From Numida meleagris (taxonomy: Eukaryota > Chordata > Aves > Galliformes > Numididae), in the NCBI RefSeq assembly GCF_002078875.1, contig NC_034410.1, positions 101,420,556 to 101,484,555 on the forward strand: a DNA stretch of 64,000 nucleotides. The letters are read 5' to 3'. Position 1 is the first letter of the stretch; every line of letters begins with the position of its first letter. The notes beneath the pieces were generated by a model that worked only from the letters and a program-made list of their open reading frames with translations, was not told where the DNA came from and did not search any database. A program made the position numbers and the translations under genes. Below are positions 27,289 to 40,635 of this stretch, in pieces.

Positions 27289-30200
27289 TGGGAGAATACC
27301 CACTCCTTCCTGCCTGTCTCCAGAAGGAGCTCAAATTCATTACCTGCATATATACTGTCCTCTGGTTTTTGCCTACTCACTATGAATTGCTGGGATGGAT
27401 GGATGGCAGTCTTGGTATTACAGATGGCTCGTGTACAGCATGTTTATCTTGCAAACTGACAGGGAGCTGTATCTTGAAGTTGGCCAGGAAGCCCAGGGTG
27501 GAATTAACCACTGAACCAAACCATACAGCCCAAAGGAGACTCACCAGTACAGTGGCCCCACATGGTGAAGCCAGCACACATGGCTGCCAGGGCCATGCAA
27601 CACACTGCAGGACATCTGGTATTTGTTGGCAGAAAACACCAGGAATCATTGAAGTCCACCAGCTTTGGTACAGAGGCTCTCTCATGTGCCTTGCAAGTAG
27701 ACTGGGAGGTGCTACCACTCTACACAGTCATGCAGCAGCCTCAGGCTGTTAGGTTTAAGTTCCAGTTCATTATCATACATCAGGCCTAGCGAAGGCTAAT
27801 CACAGTAAGATAATTAAAAAGCAACCAGGCACCTTCAGCAGAAAGGAAAAAAAAAAAAAAAAAAAAAAAAACGAGAAGCCCAAGCAAGGAGTAGCATGTT
27901 TTGCCCTTTGATTGTGGTTTTCCTTGTTTGCTTAAGTTGCTGGAGCCCTTGAAGTTACATAAAGCAAGCGTGGCCAGGGACTGGCATTGTTTTAGCAGCA
28001 TGAGGAAATTAGACTGTAAAAGAAGTCTGGGCCCACCACAAGATTTGTGTGATCTAACACAGAGCTCTGTGGGTAGGTAGATAGAAACATGGGTTAAATG
28101 GGGGATTCAGTTCCTTGCAGCAACTCCAGCTCCTTAGGAAAACCTAGGGCCACCTCATCTCTCTCTCTTTGCTCTTCCTTAATGTATCAGCCATGATGGT
28201 GATACACCAGTGTCTCAGTCTTCTCCATCTCTTCTCTCAGAACAGGAGCTCCACAGGGGGGTTACCAGCAGCTCGCCATGCAGGCTGCCCAGCACAGGGA
28301 AGCCACCAACACATCATGGCCTGGTGGTAATGCCAGCAGCAGGGCCTGTGTTCACGCAGGCACATGCACAAGAGTTTGCTTCCCCTCCACAGTGCAGAGC
28401 AGGTGAGGTAGAGAGACAGCAGGCAAAAACCACTTTCCGCACTCTTAACAGTTTAACGATTGGCATACATAACTTAAACCTTATGGGCAATTCAGGAATT
28501 AATTGTCTTGGCACTTGGCTTTGATTCTAGTGTTAGCATGTATTATAAAACATACACACATTATGGAAGCATTGCTCTATATGTCACACTACATAGCACG
28601 TCAGGGAAAGTACTGCAGAACAGGAAGGCACCTCCTTTCCTCACTCACGCTTCGTCTTAAGCAATCAGCTCCTCCCGTATCCTCTGAGGAAACAGTGTCT
28701 CTCAGCTACACTGGGACAAGAAGCACAGAAATGAAATTCCACTTTCTGTAATATCTGACCTTTCCTGGTGTTGGAAGACTCAGGGTAGCCGGTCCCCAGC
28801 CAGTCAGAAGCCAGCCCGGCTTCACTGAGGTCATTCACCTGGTAGACGTTAACAGGTATCTCTGCAATTGCATCTTTTCCCAGCTGTCTTTCATCAAAAG
28901 GTGTATATGCCTTTTGATCTTCCTGCATTATAAAACCAGATAAACTAATCAAGAAATGGAACACAAAGGATAATTCAGCATTTTTAACAACTACCTCCTC
29001 AGAATGTCTCTGGAAGGCCTGTGGCCTGATCCTGCCAACTCCAGCACAGGAGAGAGTCCTTCCTCCTGTTCTAATTCCAACATATAAGTAAAAGTGGGCA
29101 GGTTTATTTCCTCTTCTTTTCCTCCCTGTTTCAGGATTTTTTTAAGTCTTTCAGACCTCAGTTTATACTTACTGAGGTACTGAGGTGGGCAGCCTGCTCG
29201 ATGGAAGTGCAAAGGCCCAGGATGTGCCAGGTGAGCCATCAAAAGGAAGGGAATGCTATGGCTGCTCAAAGTTAGGCAACTGTCATGTTCTCAGGAACTT
29301 TATTTCGTTAAAAAAATGAGCCTAAATGGCTGTCCCAAGATAGATATTATGTCCTTTTGCTTTTGAAGTGTATCTAGAGCTCAGGTTGCTTTCCTCTGGA
29401 ACTAGGGCTCTGTAAGCAGCAGCAACATATGGATTTCAAACATCAATCACTGCTGGGAGACAATGAACAAAGAACCATGCAAAAGGGAGGAAAGAACTCA
29501 GAGCCAAACTCAGGTCACATGCCAGGTGAGATGACACGGGTTCAGTCTGTTCACTTGTCCTAACGAGGCCCTACTGCCATCTGCCCACATATTTCTATCT
29601 CTCTGGTGTTGTTGTCACAGCAAGTCCTTCATTCTTTTGACAAAAAGCCACCTGAACTATTGTATGTGTATTTCTTTGGTTGATTTGCTGCCGGTGTAGC
29701 TCAGAGCATCATTAATCTGATACAGAGAGCACTGCTTGAAAGGCTTTGACTAAGTACAATATCAAGTGTCACCCTGGGCTTTGGAGTACAAAAAGTACAG
29801 ATAGCACAAACAAAAAGCCCATATCCACCCTGGTTTAACTTTTCCAACTTTCCTAACAATTGCCATAAGGTGATTATCCCATAGCTGAATCTGAGGAGAT
29901 CTGAAACAAAACTGAAATGGGAAAAAGTTGCTTGGATGAAGATGTTTTCCTGATTTCTTAAGCATGCTGCTTGATTGATACTGCTGAAAACGCTGGTGAC
30001 TGGAAACATTCATGCAGCTGTTTTTCAGATGCTAGAATTGTCTGGTTTCTCTGACGACTGCAACATGCTTAGCAGAAGGTGTTGTTTCACTGTCACCCCT
30101 GCTGTTCCCATAGTCTCCTTCCTATTCACATCCTGAACACTCAGGAGCTCAGTCTGATCTTTATGTCATGCCAATGGCAGACAGAAATTCTCATAGCTTT

Positions 30201-33200
30201 ACTGAATCTAAATATTACTTGAATTCTCAGTAATTCTGGTATCTCCTAAAAGAGACTGTGTGAAATAATTCAATGTGGTTATTTCTGTCCCACTAATAAA
30301 CTTATATTTTTGTTTAAAAGGGCATTTCAGCCTGAATGAGAGAATGGGCCAGATCCTGCCTTGTTTTTAAGCCAGCAAGGTCACAACTGAGCTTTTGCTT
30401 TCTTTCCCAGCACATAAATGGAGTCTAGAAACTTCCAAAAATGGGAGACAAGGGTAAAAGAAGTGAGTGGTTTTGTTTTTTAAACCAATTCCAGTACCTG
30501 CTGAAATCAACACCATTTGCCATGAAATCCACTGAGACCAGAATGCCTTTTGTTGGTGCTACTCCTCTTATTTAGCATTGTAAATGGCTATGACTGAGAA
30601 AAAAAGTTATTTTCTAAAGAAAACCCACCTGGTATTAGTGGTGACTCATGAAGAGTACCTATGACAGAAAAGCAACTTCTCTCTGTCACCAAATTATTAT
30701 TTCTCACTGACATTAAGAAAACAACCTGAAGATTAGCAAATGATAAATGGTTTATATTTCCTCAAATGTAAGTTTTACACTGCACTCTTTTTACACTGCA
30801 GTTCAGACAACTGAGTCTATGTCAGCTTGTCAACAATGCGTGACAATAGTTTCCTGTAACAAATAGGCCACGTTCCAGTACGCACATTCCACTTACATTA
30901 ATCCTTGTACTGCTTTGTGTTTAAAATACAAGAGGCAGACACGATTGGAAAAACAACAAAGATATCATCTGAGCAGTAAGCATATAAGTGTGCTGAATTC
31001 TTAGAAACCAGCATTGCTGACACCAGACTGTCCCAGTTCTTCTCAGCATGTAGGGAAGATTGGACCCTGGCACCCTAAGAAAGAGGACAAAGCATCTCAC
31101 TTGTGCTGGCAAAACTCGGCAGCTGAGGGTTTAACCCCTGCTGCTGCAGTGAAGAAAGTGGATGTAATGATTGTCTCTACGAGGAGAGAAGCTCTCTTCC
31201 CAGACTAGCTAACAGCCTTCTATTTCTTTGGCCTTTTGCTGGGGAGCAGCTAGATATCTGGCTGCATGGGAATGTAGCAATGTTCTTCTTGGGCAATAAG
31301 CACTCCCTGTTTCTTCCAGTACAGGAATTTAAGCAGCAGATCCCCTGCCAGTCCAGTTTATAAAAGAAAGCAACCCATTCCATCCCTGAGTTCTGTGCTG
31401 GCATAGGATTCTCTGAGAAATCCTAACACATGAAACCTAAAGAGCAACTGGTCAGTGAAAGGAGAAAGCACAGCAGGACAAATTCTTCCCTCACCTACAA
31501 TGAAAACCATCCATCTCAGGTTGGAAAAAGAAACGTATGCATATCAGTAGCTCAATATTTCATACTTAAAAATATATCAGGAAAGTTTGCTTAAATGGTA
31601 GCAGAGCCTATATCTTACCTCAGGTGTGGTTTAACACCTTATGCTTTTTTTTTTTTCCAGTGTCACTTAAAACATAACTGAAATATGAAGCCCCTGATAT
31701 TTGCTCTTAGAATTAATCATATTTCTGTATTTGCTTGAATATAAGCCAGTAGTGAACTACAGAGATGACTGTTAGAAAAAATATATGACTATACACATAC
31801 ACTGTTCGCTATTCCATATCTACCCTGAATTGCCCACGGTGGGGAAAAGTTCTTTCAGATTTTTGTTTAGCTTGTATGTTTTCATTTACTTAATTCAAAA
31901 AGGGGTGATCAGCCAAAATTCTTTGCTGTCTTTTAGATTGCTACTTGCCACCATTTTACGGAGCATACTGACTACTCCTGCCTGTGTGTGAGTCAGCCCA
32001 GTTACAAGAAGGGAGGTGGAGAGCCTTTGTTTGGGCCAGGTGGGAGAGGATGGTTACCCAGCTAGCGTTGGCTAGAAATAGATTATCAGGGTGTTTTTTT
32101 TGCCCTCATAAATGTGGTTATGTTAATTCTAGTGGGAGCATCAAAGTTATTTTTCTCAGTGTTGGGCCAAACAAAGAATGGCTTTGCCAGTATGTTCGGA
32201 TTTTGCATTTCTAGATGCTTACGTAAGAAGAAACCATGTTGCTGATTGCAAATAGAAATACTCAAGGCCTCTGAACTGCACAGGTAGACTCATTTCTATA
32301 ACTCTTGAACAAATTTCAATTATTTCACTTTTAAAAATCACTTATTAAAATATGATTTAGTTCCTTAACATGAAAATAGTGGGAGAACTTGCATAAGGCA
32401 TGATAGGAAAGTCCTTTTAAGATGACTGAATTACATAGCACCTAACTCAGACACTTCAGCTCTATTAACACCAGTACTAAAGGTAAGCTCCAGGTAAGCC
32501 TTGATGTAATTTCTGCCTACTTATTGCTAACAATGGATGAATAGAAATGAATCTCACACCCAGGACATGAGCAAGTTTCAGCTGGTAACTCAGAACTCAG
32601 CTATACAAGGTAATTCCTGCCGAGTGGACTAGGGAATGCCACCAGAGTCATGGAATGTGAATTCAGAAGAGACTAAGGCACAGCAGCTAGAGAGCTGTAA
32701 ATTCACACCTTAGCTTACTTTCCTCTTATTTTCCTGTCAGCTGATGAAGATGAGATTCAAACTGATTGCAGTGAGAAAATGCAGCAAGCTGTCTGATCAC
32801 TGAAGTTTGTATCCAGATTAGAACTTAGCTTAGCTGAGCTAACTAGGAATGGAAATCAATACAAGTGGCTGCAGATGAACTGAGTTTAGTTTAACAGAAT
32901 CATTCAAAGAGCCCTTCTGTACTGAAATACTGTGGTGTCTGTTTTCTCAGATGGCACGATTCAGTGTCCTAAAGAACTATCAGTTAGATTCTGATCATGA
33001 TTCAGGTGGAGACTATCTGAATGGTCAGTCCTGACATCACTGTCTTCTCTCAGGAGCTCATGGAAGTATCAGAAAAAAACATATGCTTTCCTTAAGGCAA
33101 ATTCCCATTTCCTTTGGAATTCTCAGAAGCTTGAAGTACTTAAGGAAACAACAATACTTGCATTGTGTCTGTATTGTACTTTTTTTTTTTTTTTTGATCA

Positions 33201-36200
33201 CTAGTGCATTGAAAATATGGTGGTGTTATGCACAGCACAGTAACTACAGCTCAAAAAGAAACCTGAGCAGCACCATGTAACGAAGAATCACTTCAAAGTA
33301 TAAATCTTTCCTGTGCAGGTGAAGAGTTTATGTTTTAGCCATACAGCTGGCCAGTGGGAGGAAAGTCTAACACAGCAGACACTGTTAAATCCCAATTACC
33401 TTCTCTATGCTTTTATGCTTTGTTTTGTTTTTTAGTTGATCCCATCTATTCAGCAATAAACAAGTAGGGAATGAAGAAAATGTATTGTGTCATTCACTGA
33501 ATTAGCCCAGTAATGTACCTGCATGGTAGCTGTAAGTTACTGTACAATTCCTTCACAAAATTAAGACCTGAACAACATTCATATCTTATTAAATGACAAT
33601 TGAGTTATTGTGCATGTTCCCAGAAGTTTGATCCTTTTCAGATATTGAGAAGGGCTGAGCGTATGCCCCCTCAGACATGCAACCATTGATGGTTCTGTTT
33701 CAAAATTAAGCGTAGACTTTGTTTGCCTGTGGGCCCATCACTTTTGCCTGCTCTGACAGTGTTTGCCAGTACTTCAGCTATCCTCTGATTCTGTGACATG
33801 ACTCTCTTGTAGTTGCTGAATATAAATAACTGACCACAGATGACAGAAGCTGAGGAACTGACAGAGGGAGCAGAGGAGATCCAATTCACCTCCCTATTGA
33901 TTCCACTACTTTTAATAGAAATTAATTTAGTTCAGTGTGATTAAATGAAGACTTAAGTAACTGCTTAGACAATTAAGTGGGAATAGTGGATACGTGTTAG
34001 ATGTGACAATACTGAATTTAATATAGGGAACAATGACAAATAGGGTCCCACCAAAAATCTGTAAGAAGTCAGAAGATCTTTTCTCTTCTTATGAAGTGCA
34101 AATAAAATGAATATGAGAACAGAGCACGTTTCTTTTTAATTTTGAGTATCTATTTGAAACATGGGACATTGTTAAGGAATCAGACATGGTCTATATAAAC
34201 ACCAGTTTCCACGAGTTTTCTATAGGTTACTCATTTGTTCTGAGAGTGACTGCTTTTGGAACAACAGCAGTTAACTTCAGATTCAGAATCCCATCTCATA
34301 GTGCCTTTTGATTTAAGTAAGCTGCAGCTTGTGAAGTGGATGAAAAAGCAGATTAGCTACTTTGGAGATAGACTGATGAAGGAAGATTGGTCTTGTTCTT
34401 CATATTCTACACATGCATTTAAGTAGCTCCTGACAAATTACTATCATTTAACCTTAGAGGAGCAGTCACTAAGGAAGCAAAAACACTAAATACAATGAAG
34501 CGTATTTCATTAAAAATATTCCTATGATACCTCTTTTCAGTTCATTTCAAGGCAAAAACGATGCATTTGACACATGGTGCTCTCTAGCAGCAAGAATCAT
34601 GATGGAAAAACACTACAGTGCACTGGGGAGTCTGCCACTAATGGGCTTCTCTGAGCAAAGGCATTACTAAGCAGTGTGCTTTCCTGCTTAGTGCAACAGA
34701 TGCTGCTACACCTCTCCCACAGAATCCAGTTCACCAGAGGGAGATGGTCACTGGATGACAGCTGGTTAGTGATCTGCCAGTGATGCACTGAACTGATGAT
34801 ACAAGTGTAGTTATGGTTCAAGTCACAGGCTGAGGGTCAAAGCTGGAGGCTTGATGGGTCTATGTCTTCATTTGCTGCTTTTATCATGCAGGGCCTGGAA
34901 GACGTTCTCAGGTTACAATAATGCATGGGCCCATATTATGTGTACTAACTAGCTAAAGTTTATCTTTCCCCATTGCCTCAAGAAGCAAGTAGCTCCCTTA
35001 AAGTCTCAATCCAGAAAGATATTCTGGACAGAATAGGAAGGCAGGAAAAGAAGATTAGAAATCTCGCTTCACTAAAGTCATTAGCAAAACTCCCTTTAAC
35101 TTCAGAAGATCTGAATTTTACCTGAAAAGTATTTATTGCAAAGGTCCTTTTTTTTTTTCAGTAGTAAAATTGGAGCTACCTTTACTTTCACCTATTATTT
35201 TCCCAGTACTCTCCTGATCTTGATGTTTCTAGGTACGAGAAACATGAGAGACTGAGGAGGCTTGAGGTATTGGAAGAGAAAATGCTACAACAAACTGCTG
35301 AATGAAGTAACAGAGCATAAGAGCTGTTGGCTTTATCTTGATGTTCTGGATTTTGAGAAAGTTTAGTAACAAAGAGGCTTTTTAAGTTTCCAACAAAAAG
35401 ACATTTTCCCACAAATGTCAAGTTTTAAACCAAAAATATATTTCTCACTCAAAGAACTGAAAAACAAGTATATATTCTTCTTTTAAAACAGACTTAGTGA
35501 ATAATCTTGGGTAAATTTAGTGGGTCTTTCTTCAGGAACAACTTGATTTAAACTGTAATTACATTTGGCAATATGAAACACAAAGAGAAACCTAATCTAG
35601 TAAGGACATTTCAACAAGATTCCTGCAATAGAAAACTGTAGCTCCTTGTTAAAAGTATCTGGTGCGTTAGTAAAACAGCAGATAAACGAGTAGCTGGGAA
35701 TTGCACTTTCCAAGGTCTGACAAAAGACTGCAGAAGAGGCTGTAAGCACAAGCTCAATCACTGTAATGTAGGAAGGCAATTCTTGTGCTTAAAAAAAATA
35801 AAGATGTAGAAAACAAAATGCAAAAATAAAATATCGAGTTTCAGCAGTGGAAAGCTAACTTGGAGGTCCTCAATATCCCATGCTTTCACATCACCCCATA
35901 GAAGGCCTGTTACTTAATACAGTACCACCTGAAAAAGAAGAAAAACAACAGCAAAAAAATATTCATTCATCAGATTAAGAAAAATCAAACACCAGCAATG
36001 CCACTTCTGTGTCCTGTTGGCTGGAAGTTGATCATCTTCATAGCAATATTAACTTTCCCATAAAGATTCTTTTTCTAACAAAAAAGGACAAAGTATTCCT
36101 AAACACCTATTAAAGGATAAGCTACAATGCTTAGTAATAATAATTAAGTCAGTAGACAAGGTGAAAAAACTATTACAGGGGTTATTGATACTTTAGTCTG

Positions 36201-39039
36201 TAGAAGTCTTTTTTTTTTTTTTCCAAAAATATAATAACCAATCACTCTTAGTGCTGGAAAGGATCACATGTAGAGATGGATGGCCTCTTTCAGCCATTTC
36301 TGTGATCTCATTCCAAAGCAGCAAATTCAGCCTCATGGTCTGAAGTGCTTCTTCTACTTGTATTATCTCTTCCTCTCTGAGAGCAGAAGGGAATGCTGGA
36401 ATTTCCTCAGAACTAATTCTGCTCTTACGACATTCCCCACAAAACATTCCTGTAGCGTTATAGTCTGTAGGGAGCCTTCTATGCATCCAAAATTTCTCAA
36501 ATTATGAAATGGTTTACTGAATTACTGAAATGGATCAATTGTTAATGACAGCCTTCAGAACTGGGGGGAAAGAGGCAAACTGACAAGTAGAAGAGTAACA
36601 TTTTGAGGATTTTTCCTCTCTTGTATCATTATACTCCTGTATGGAGAATAGTGAAAGTTCTCTTGTAATTTCTTTTTTCATACTTCCAAGGCACAGCTCT
36701 GCTGTCTCAGCTGAGGTAAGTGAGAAATTGTTCTCATTAGCAAATCAGTACTAACAAATGTTAAAACTGTTCTTGGTCAGAGAGACATCTAGATCCATTT
36801 TTTGGATTCATCCTTTGGCTCACTGGGAGGCATTTTGCTCTGGCTAAATCCCAGGTCAGAAGTTACCTGCCTACCCCATCCAAGGCAGGACTTGTCGTTT
36901 CTTCCAGGTTGCTCCTCAGGAACCAAAAGTCTTGCTGTCCTTAAAGCCAAGAAGAGAGATGTTACCTAACTCTGATAGAGTGTGGGGGCATATGTGTTAT
37001 CTGAATTTGTTTGTGAAAGCCCTGAGCAGCTTTTGATAGCTACCGGGAGGTATGCTGTAAACTTTCTGTAATGAATACTTGTAGACATGAATGTTTGTGC
37101 ATACCTTTACTATAAGAACAAGTTCAAGCCTGCACCATTTAGATTGCCTACTTTTCAGAATTGCACCTCTCTGAGTCTCTTCTCTTGAAGAAGACTTCAT
37201 GTGATCATTGTGTAAGTTGGAAGTATTTACAGATAAGCATTACGTGACTTTTCTTAGTTGAAGCTGAAGATGTTAAAAATGCGTAATTTGTTCTCAGTTG
37301 GAAAAGCATTTAATAATAGGTTTGATTTGAAAACGTTGATCTTTAAGGTCTCCTTGTTGCAAACTGTATTAGAAATGAGAAAGGATTTGAGTATCAGTAC
37401 TTCAGATAAACATACTGACTTCTTTAGGTGGAAAAGTAATCTCTCTCTCAGACAACTCTAAGCAAGTCTGATAATATGATAACTATTTCTGTGGTATATG
37501 TATTTTTAGAACTGTCAGAAGGCTGAGAACAACAGTCAAGTCATGCTTATCTAAAACTGTATTGATATATGCAATAACTTTTGTCTCCAGTACCTTTGCT
37601 TTTTTAATTCTGAACAATTACATTTTTGCAACTTGTGGAAAGGAATGTGAAAGTCTAATTTAAGGTCTCCACGCCGTCAGCAACCTTAGATGAAAAGATC
37701 CTACTGAGTGTGTAAAGTGTGTACGTGGTGGCTTTGTTTCAGGTGAGGAAAGGGCTGGAGTGGTGAAAAAGTGTTCTAACTCTTGTTTAAGGCACCAGAT
37801 CAAAAGAATAGATAATAAAGATCTCTTTTGTCCCTCTATCTTCAGACTCCAGCAACCTGTTAAATGGCGAGCCCAATGTGCTTTAAAGGCTCTATAAGAG
37901 ATCCACTATAGGACTCCAGATTGAAGATAGAGAAACGGTATCAAGAGTGCTGGTGTTTATTGTACCCATATAAGAATGGTCAGAATGTTCTTTCCTCAGT
38001 TCTGCTGTTGCCATGATGAACTCAGGATGCAAGAGGGAAAATTTCAGACGGCATCATTTATGAGATCAGCTGACATAGCTGGAAGGAGCGGGCCAACTTC
38101 GAAGCACAACAATTTGTCTTCAGTCTACTCTACAAGCAGAGCCTTCTCCACCCGGTATAGTCTAACAGCTATTTTGAGTTGTAATTTACCTATGTTAATC
38201 AGTTAGGCAGTTTATCCAATTATGTGACACACACTAAAACAAATTGAAGGCAGTGTTTCCACACATGCTATTTGCACACTGGATGGGAATTTACAGTTCC
38301 AAATGTAGTGCCTATGAAAAGGGTTTGGAGTCTACAAAGCTTCAGTTCCTTATGGCACCAAAACTATTGCACGTACAGAACCCATATCTCCATCACATTT
38401 GGCAATAATGCCCAATTACTCAGTACAGCCCACTGAATCACCAAAACCACTTCCTGCCATGGACTTTCCTGTAAATCACCTCTCAAATACTGACCAAGCC
38501 CAGCCTTGCTTAGTCGTATGAATTCATACCCTAAGGTGGTGTGACTGCAAGCACAAACAGTGTACATCTGTCATTTCAGCTCAGTTAGTAATCCAGTTGC
38601 TTTCTGCAGAATTAAGCCTTTCTCTCAAGGCTGTCAGAAAATGTAGTCTTATAAGGAGGGTAACTAGTTAAACAGTAGTGCAATAATCTGAATAGAGTGT
38701 ATAGAAATACCAGCATTATTTCTTTTACTTATTCTGGTCAGTGATGAAAAAACATGGTGCACAACACTGGTAGATGTTGATGGTAATTTCCTATTCTGAC
38801 TGCTTACTAGTTATCTATTATTAAAATTTAGAAATGAAGACCTAAAAAAGGGTAACTGATGCCACTATGGGGTATGAACGAACATAGGTTTCAGGAGTTA
38901 CTCAGAGTCTTTGACAACATTAAATAGAGACAATCTTTTCAAGATAGAGTGTTTAAATTTAGGTACTCAAATAAAAGATTGATCTCATTAATGTTTATAA
39001 ATATCTTAATTGTGGGAGTCAAAGAGACATGGCCAACCT
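27289..39039. other. Intergenic, no gene recognised
   Basis: Nearly 12 kb of AT-rich DNA without a recognisable exon, RNA gene or transposon. Homopolymers: A25 at 27847-27871, T-runs near 33180-33195 and 36211-36223. Open frames are all short and unsupported. Confidence 0.6.
27847..27871. repeat. A25 homopolymer tract
   Basis: An uninterrupted run of 25 A; no insert body recognised beside it. Confidence 0.9.
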
Positions 39040-39337
39040 CTATTCAGTGGTCTGTGGGGACAGGACAAGGGAAAATGGCCATAAGCTTCAGCATAGAAAG
39101 TTCCACACCAATATGCAAAGGAACTTCTTCACAGTAAGGGTGATGGAGCACTGGAACAGGCTGCTCAGGTAGGTTGTGGATTCTGCTTCTCTGGAGATAT
39201 TCAAGACCCACCTGGACGCCTACCTGTGCAACCTGGTCTAGGGAGCCTTCACTGGCAGGGGGGTTGGATTTGATGATCTCTAGAGGTCCCTGCCAGCCCC
39301 TACAATTCTGTCATTCTGTGATTCTGTGAATCTGCCT
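39040..39337 (+). mobile_element. CR1 LINE 3' fragment
   Basis: CAGTGGTCTGTGGGGACAGG, GGAACTTCTTCACAGTAAGG and CTGGAACAGGCTGCTCAGGT, ending in four ATTCTGTG-type units (TCTGTCATTCTGTGATTCTG). The coding segment is broken by stops. Confidence 0.92.
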
Positions 39338-39914
39338 AAGCTGAGTTTAGCTAGGCCGATTATAGGTATCCAGGATCACATTTCCGGAAGTGCGGAACTC
39401 CTACAGCTCCTACTGATTTTAGTCAACATCTCTGACAATCACAGCAGGAAATCTGAAAATTATGGTCTATATTTGTATTTGAAAGAATGTAATAAGTTGA
39501 CACAGATGCAGGATTCTGTTGGGGCATATCCTGCTCTCTGCCTACAGCTTGAATAAATATGCTGTTCGCAGGACTAATATGAAGTATTCTTGCCTCCCAG
39601 CCATGAATATGAAGCAGCACAGCTGCTGCTTACAGCCTGTGTGCTATTGTAGTAGGGCAGCTGCTGTATCCTTCAGAGAAGGGTGTTGCCTCACCAGTAG
39701 TTCCTCATGGTTATGGAAGCATGTCCCATACACTTGGTGTTCTCCAGCTTGTTTCACCTTGAAATATCATGTGCAGTGATTCCAGGCAGCTTATATTGAC
39801 CCAGAGCTCCACGGAAGGCACGAGGTGCTCCCAGGCTCCCAGGCTCCTGTCTCTCACACATAGCAAAGCTATGCAGAGTTCTCTACAAATCTCATAGGTA
39901 TACTTAAGCACTTA
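39338..39914. other. Intergenic spacer between two CR1 copies
   Basis: No gene or repeat recognised in about 580 bp. Confidence 0.7.
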
Positions 39915-40243
39915 GAGCAGGACTCTAAGGGGGGCTATAAGAAAGAAGGGGACAAACTCTTTAGCAGAGTCTGTGGTGATAGGACAAGGGGAAATGGTTT
40001 CAAACTAGAATAGGGGAGATTTAGATTGGATGTAAGGAAAAAGTTTTTCACAAAAAGGGTAGTGAAGCAGTGGAACAGGTTGCTCCGAGAGGTGGTGGAT
40101 GCCCCATCCTTGGAGGCACTCAAGGTCAGGTTGGAGGGGCTCTGAGCAACCTGATGTAGCTGTAGGTGGCCTTGTTCATTGCAGGGGACTAGATGACCTT
40201 TAAAGGTCCCTTCCAACTCAAACAATGTTGTGATTCTATGAAA
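39915..40243 (+). mobile_element. CR1 LINE 3' fragment
   Basis: It contains GGTGATAGGACAAGGGGAAA, AGTGGAACAGGTTGCTCCGA and CTAGATGACCTTTAAAGGTC, ending TTGTGATTCTATGAA. Same orientation as the copy at 39.0 kb but a different 3' end sequence, so it is a separate insertion of another subfamily. Confidence 0.93.
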
Positions 40244-40596
40244 TAAGGTTGAATTGGAGCCTAACTTCTGTATTTTCACACTCAAGATTTGGTGCTGATT
40301 ATAACAAATCTGTAAGGTTAGTACAATAAAAAAGGTATTTTCTGTCCCATTTCCTTTTGCAGTTATGCTGAGCAAGACCTCTAGCCCAGTGCATCAGCAT
40401 ATAAAATGAAAGAAAATTTATAACACCACGATCTTGCTACACTTACCACGAATGTATCACTCCCCCACCCCTCCGTAAATTACTTTGCTGGAGGCTACAT
40501 CATTCCCTCTGAGCAGCACTCCGGGAGCTGACAGAGGCGTGAGGCACGAAGCCTCCCCAGCGCTGAGCTGCAGCATGTTGGGCGGCCTTTGATGCG

Positions 40597-40635
40597 AACT
40601 GGTTGTGCTGGTTCCCGGCGCCCCGGGAACCGGTC
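40597..40635. promoter_or_regulatory. Grainyhead-like site cluster around a perfect hairpin
   Basis: AACTGGTT (40597-40604) is an exact Grainyhead-type AACYGGTT palindrome and AACCGGTC (40628-40635) matches seven of eight. Between them GGTTCCCGG (40610-40618) and CCGGGAACC (40623-40631) form a perfect 9-bp inverted repeat with a 4-base loop. The patch is CpG-containing and stands out from AT-rich surroundings. Function inferred. Confidence 0.45.

Noticed and set aside
29570..29590. CTCF-like CTACTGCCATCTGCCC
   Set aside because: Only 12 of 15 core positions match on the minus strand; expected by chance at this window size.
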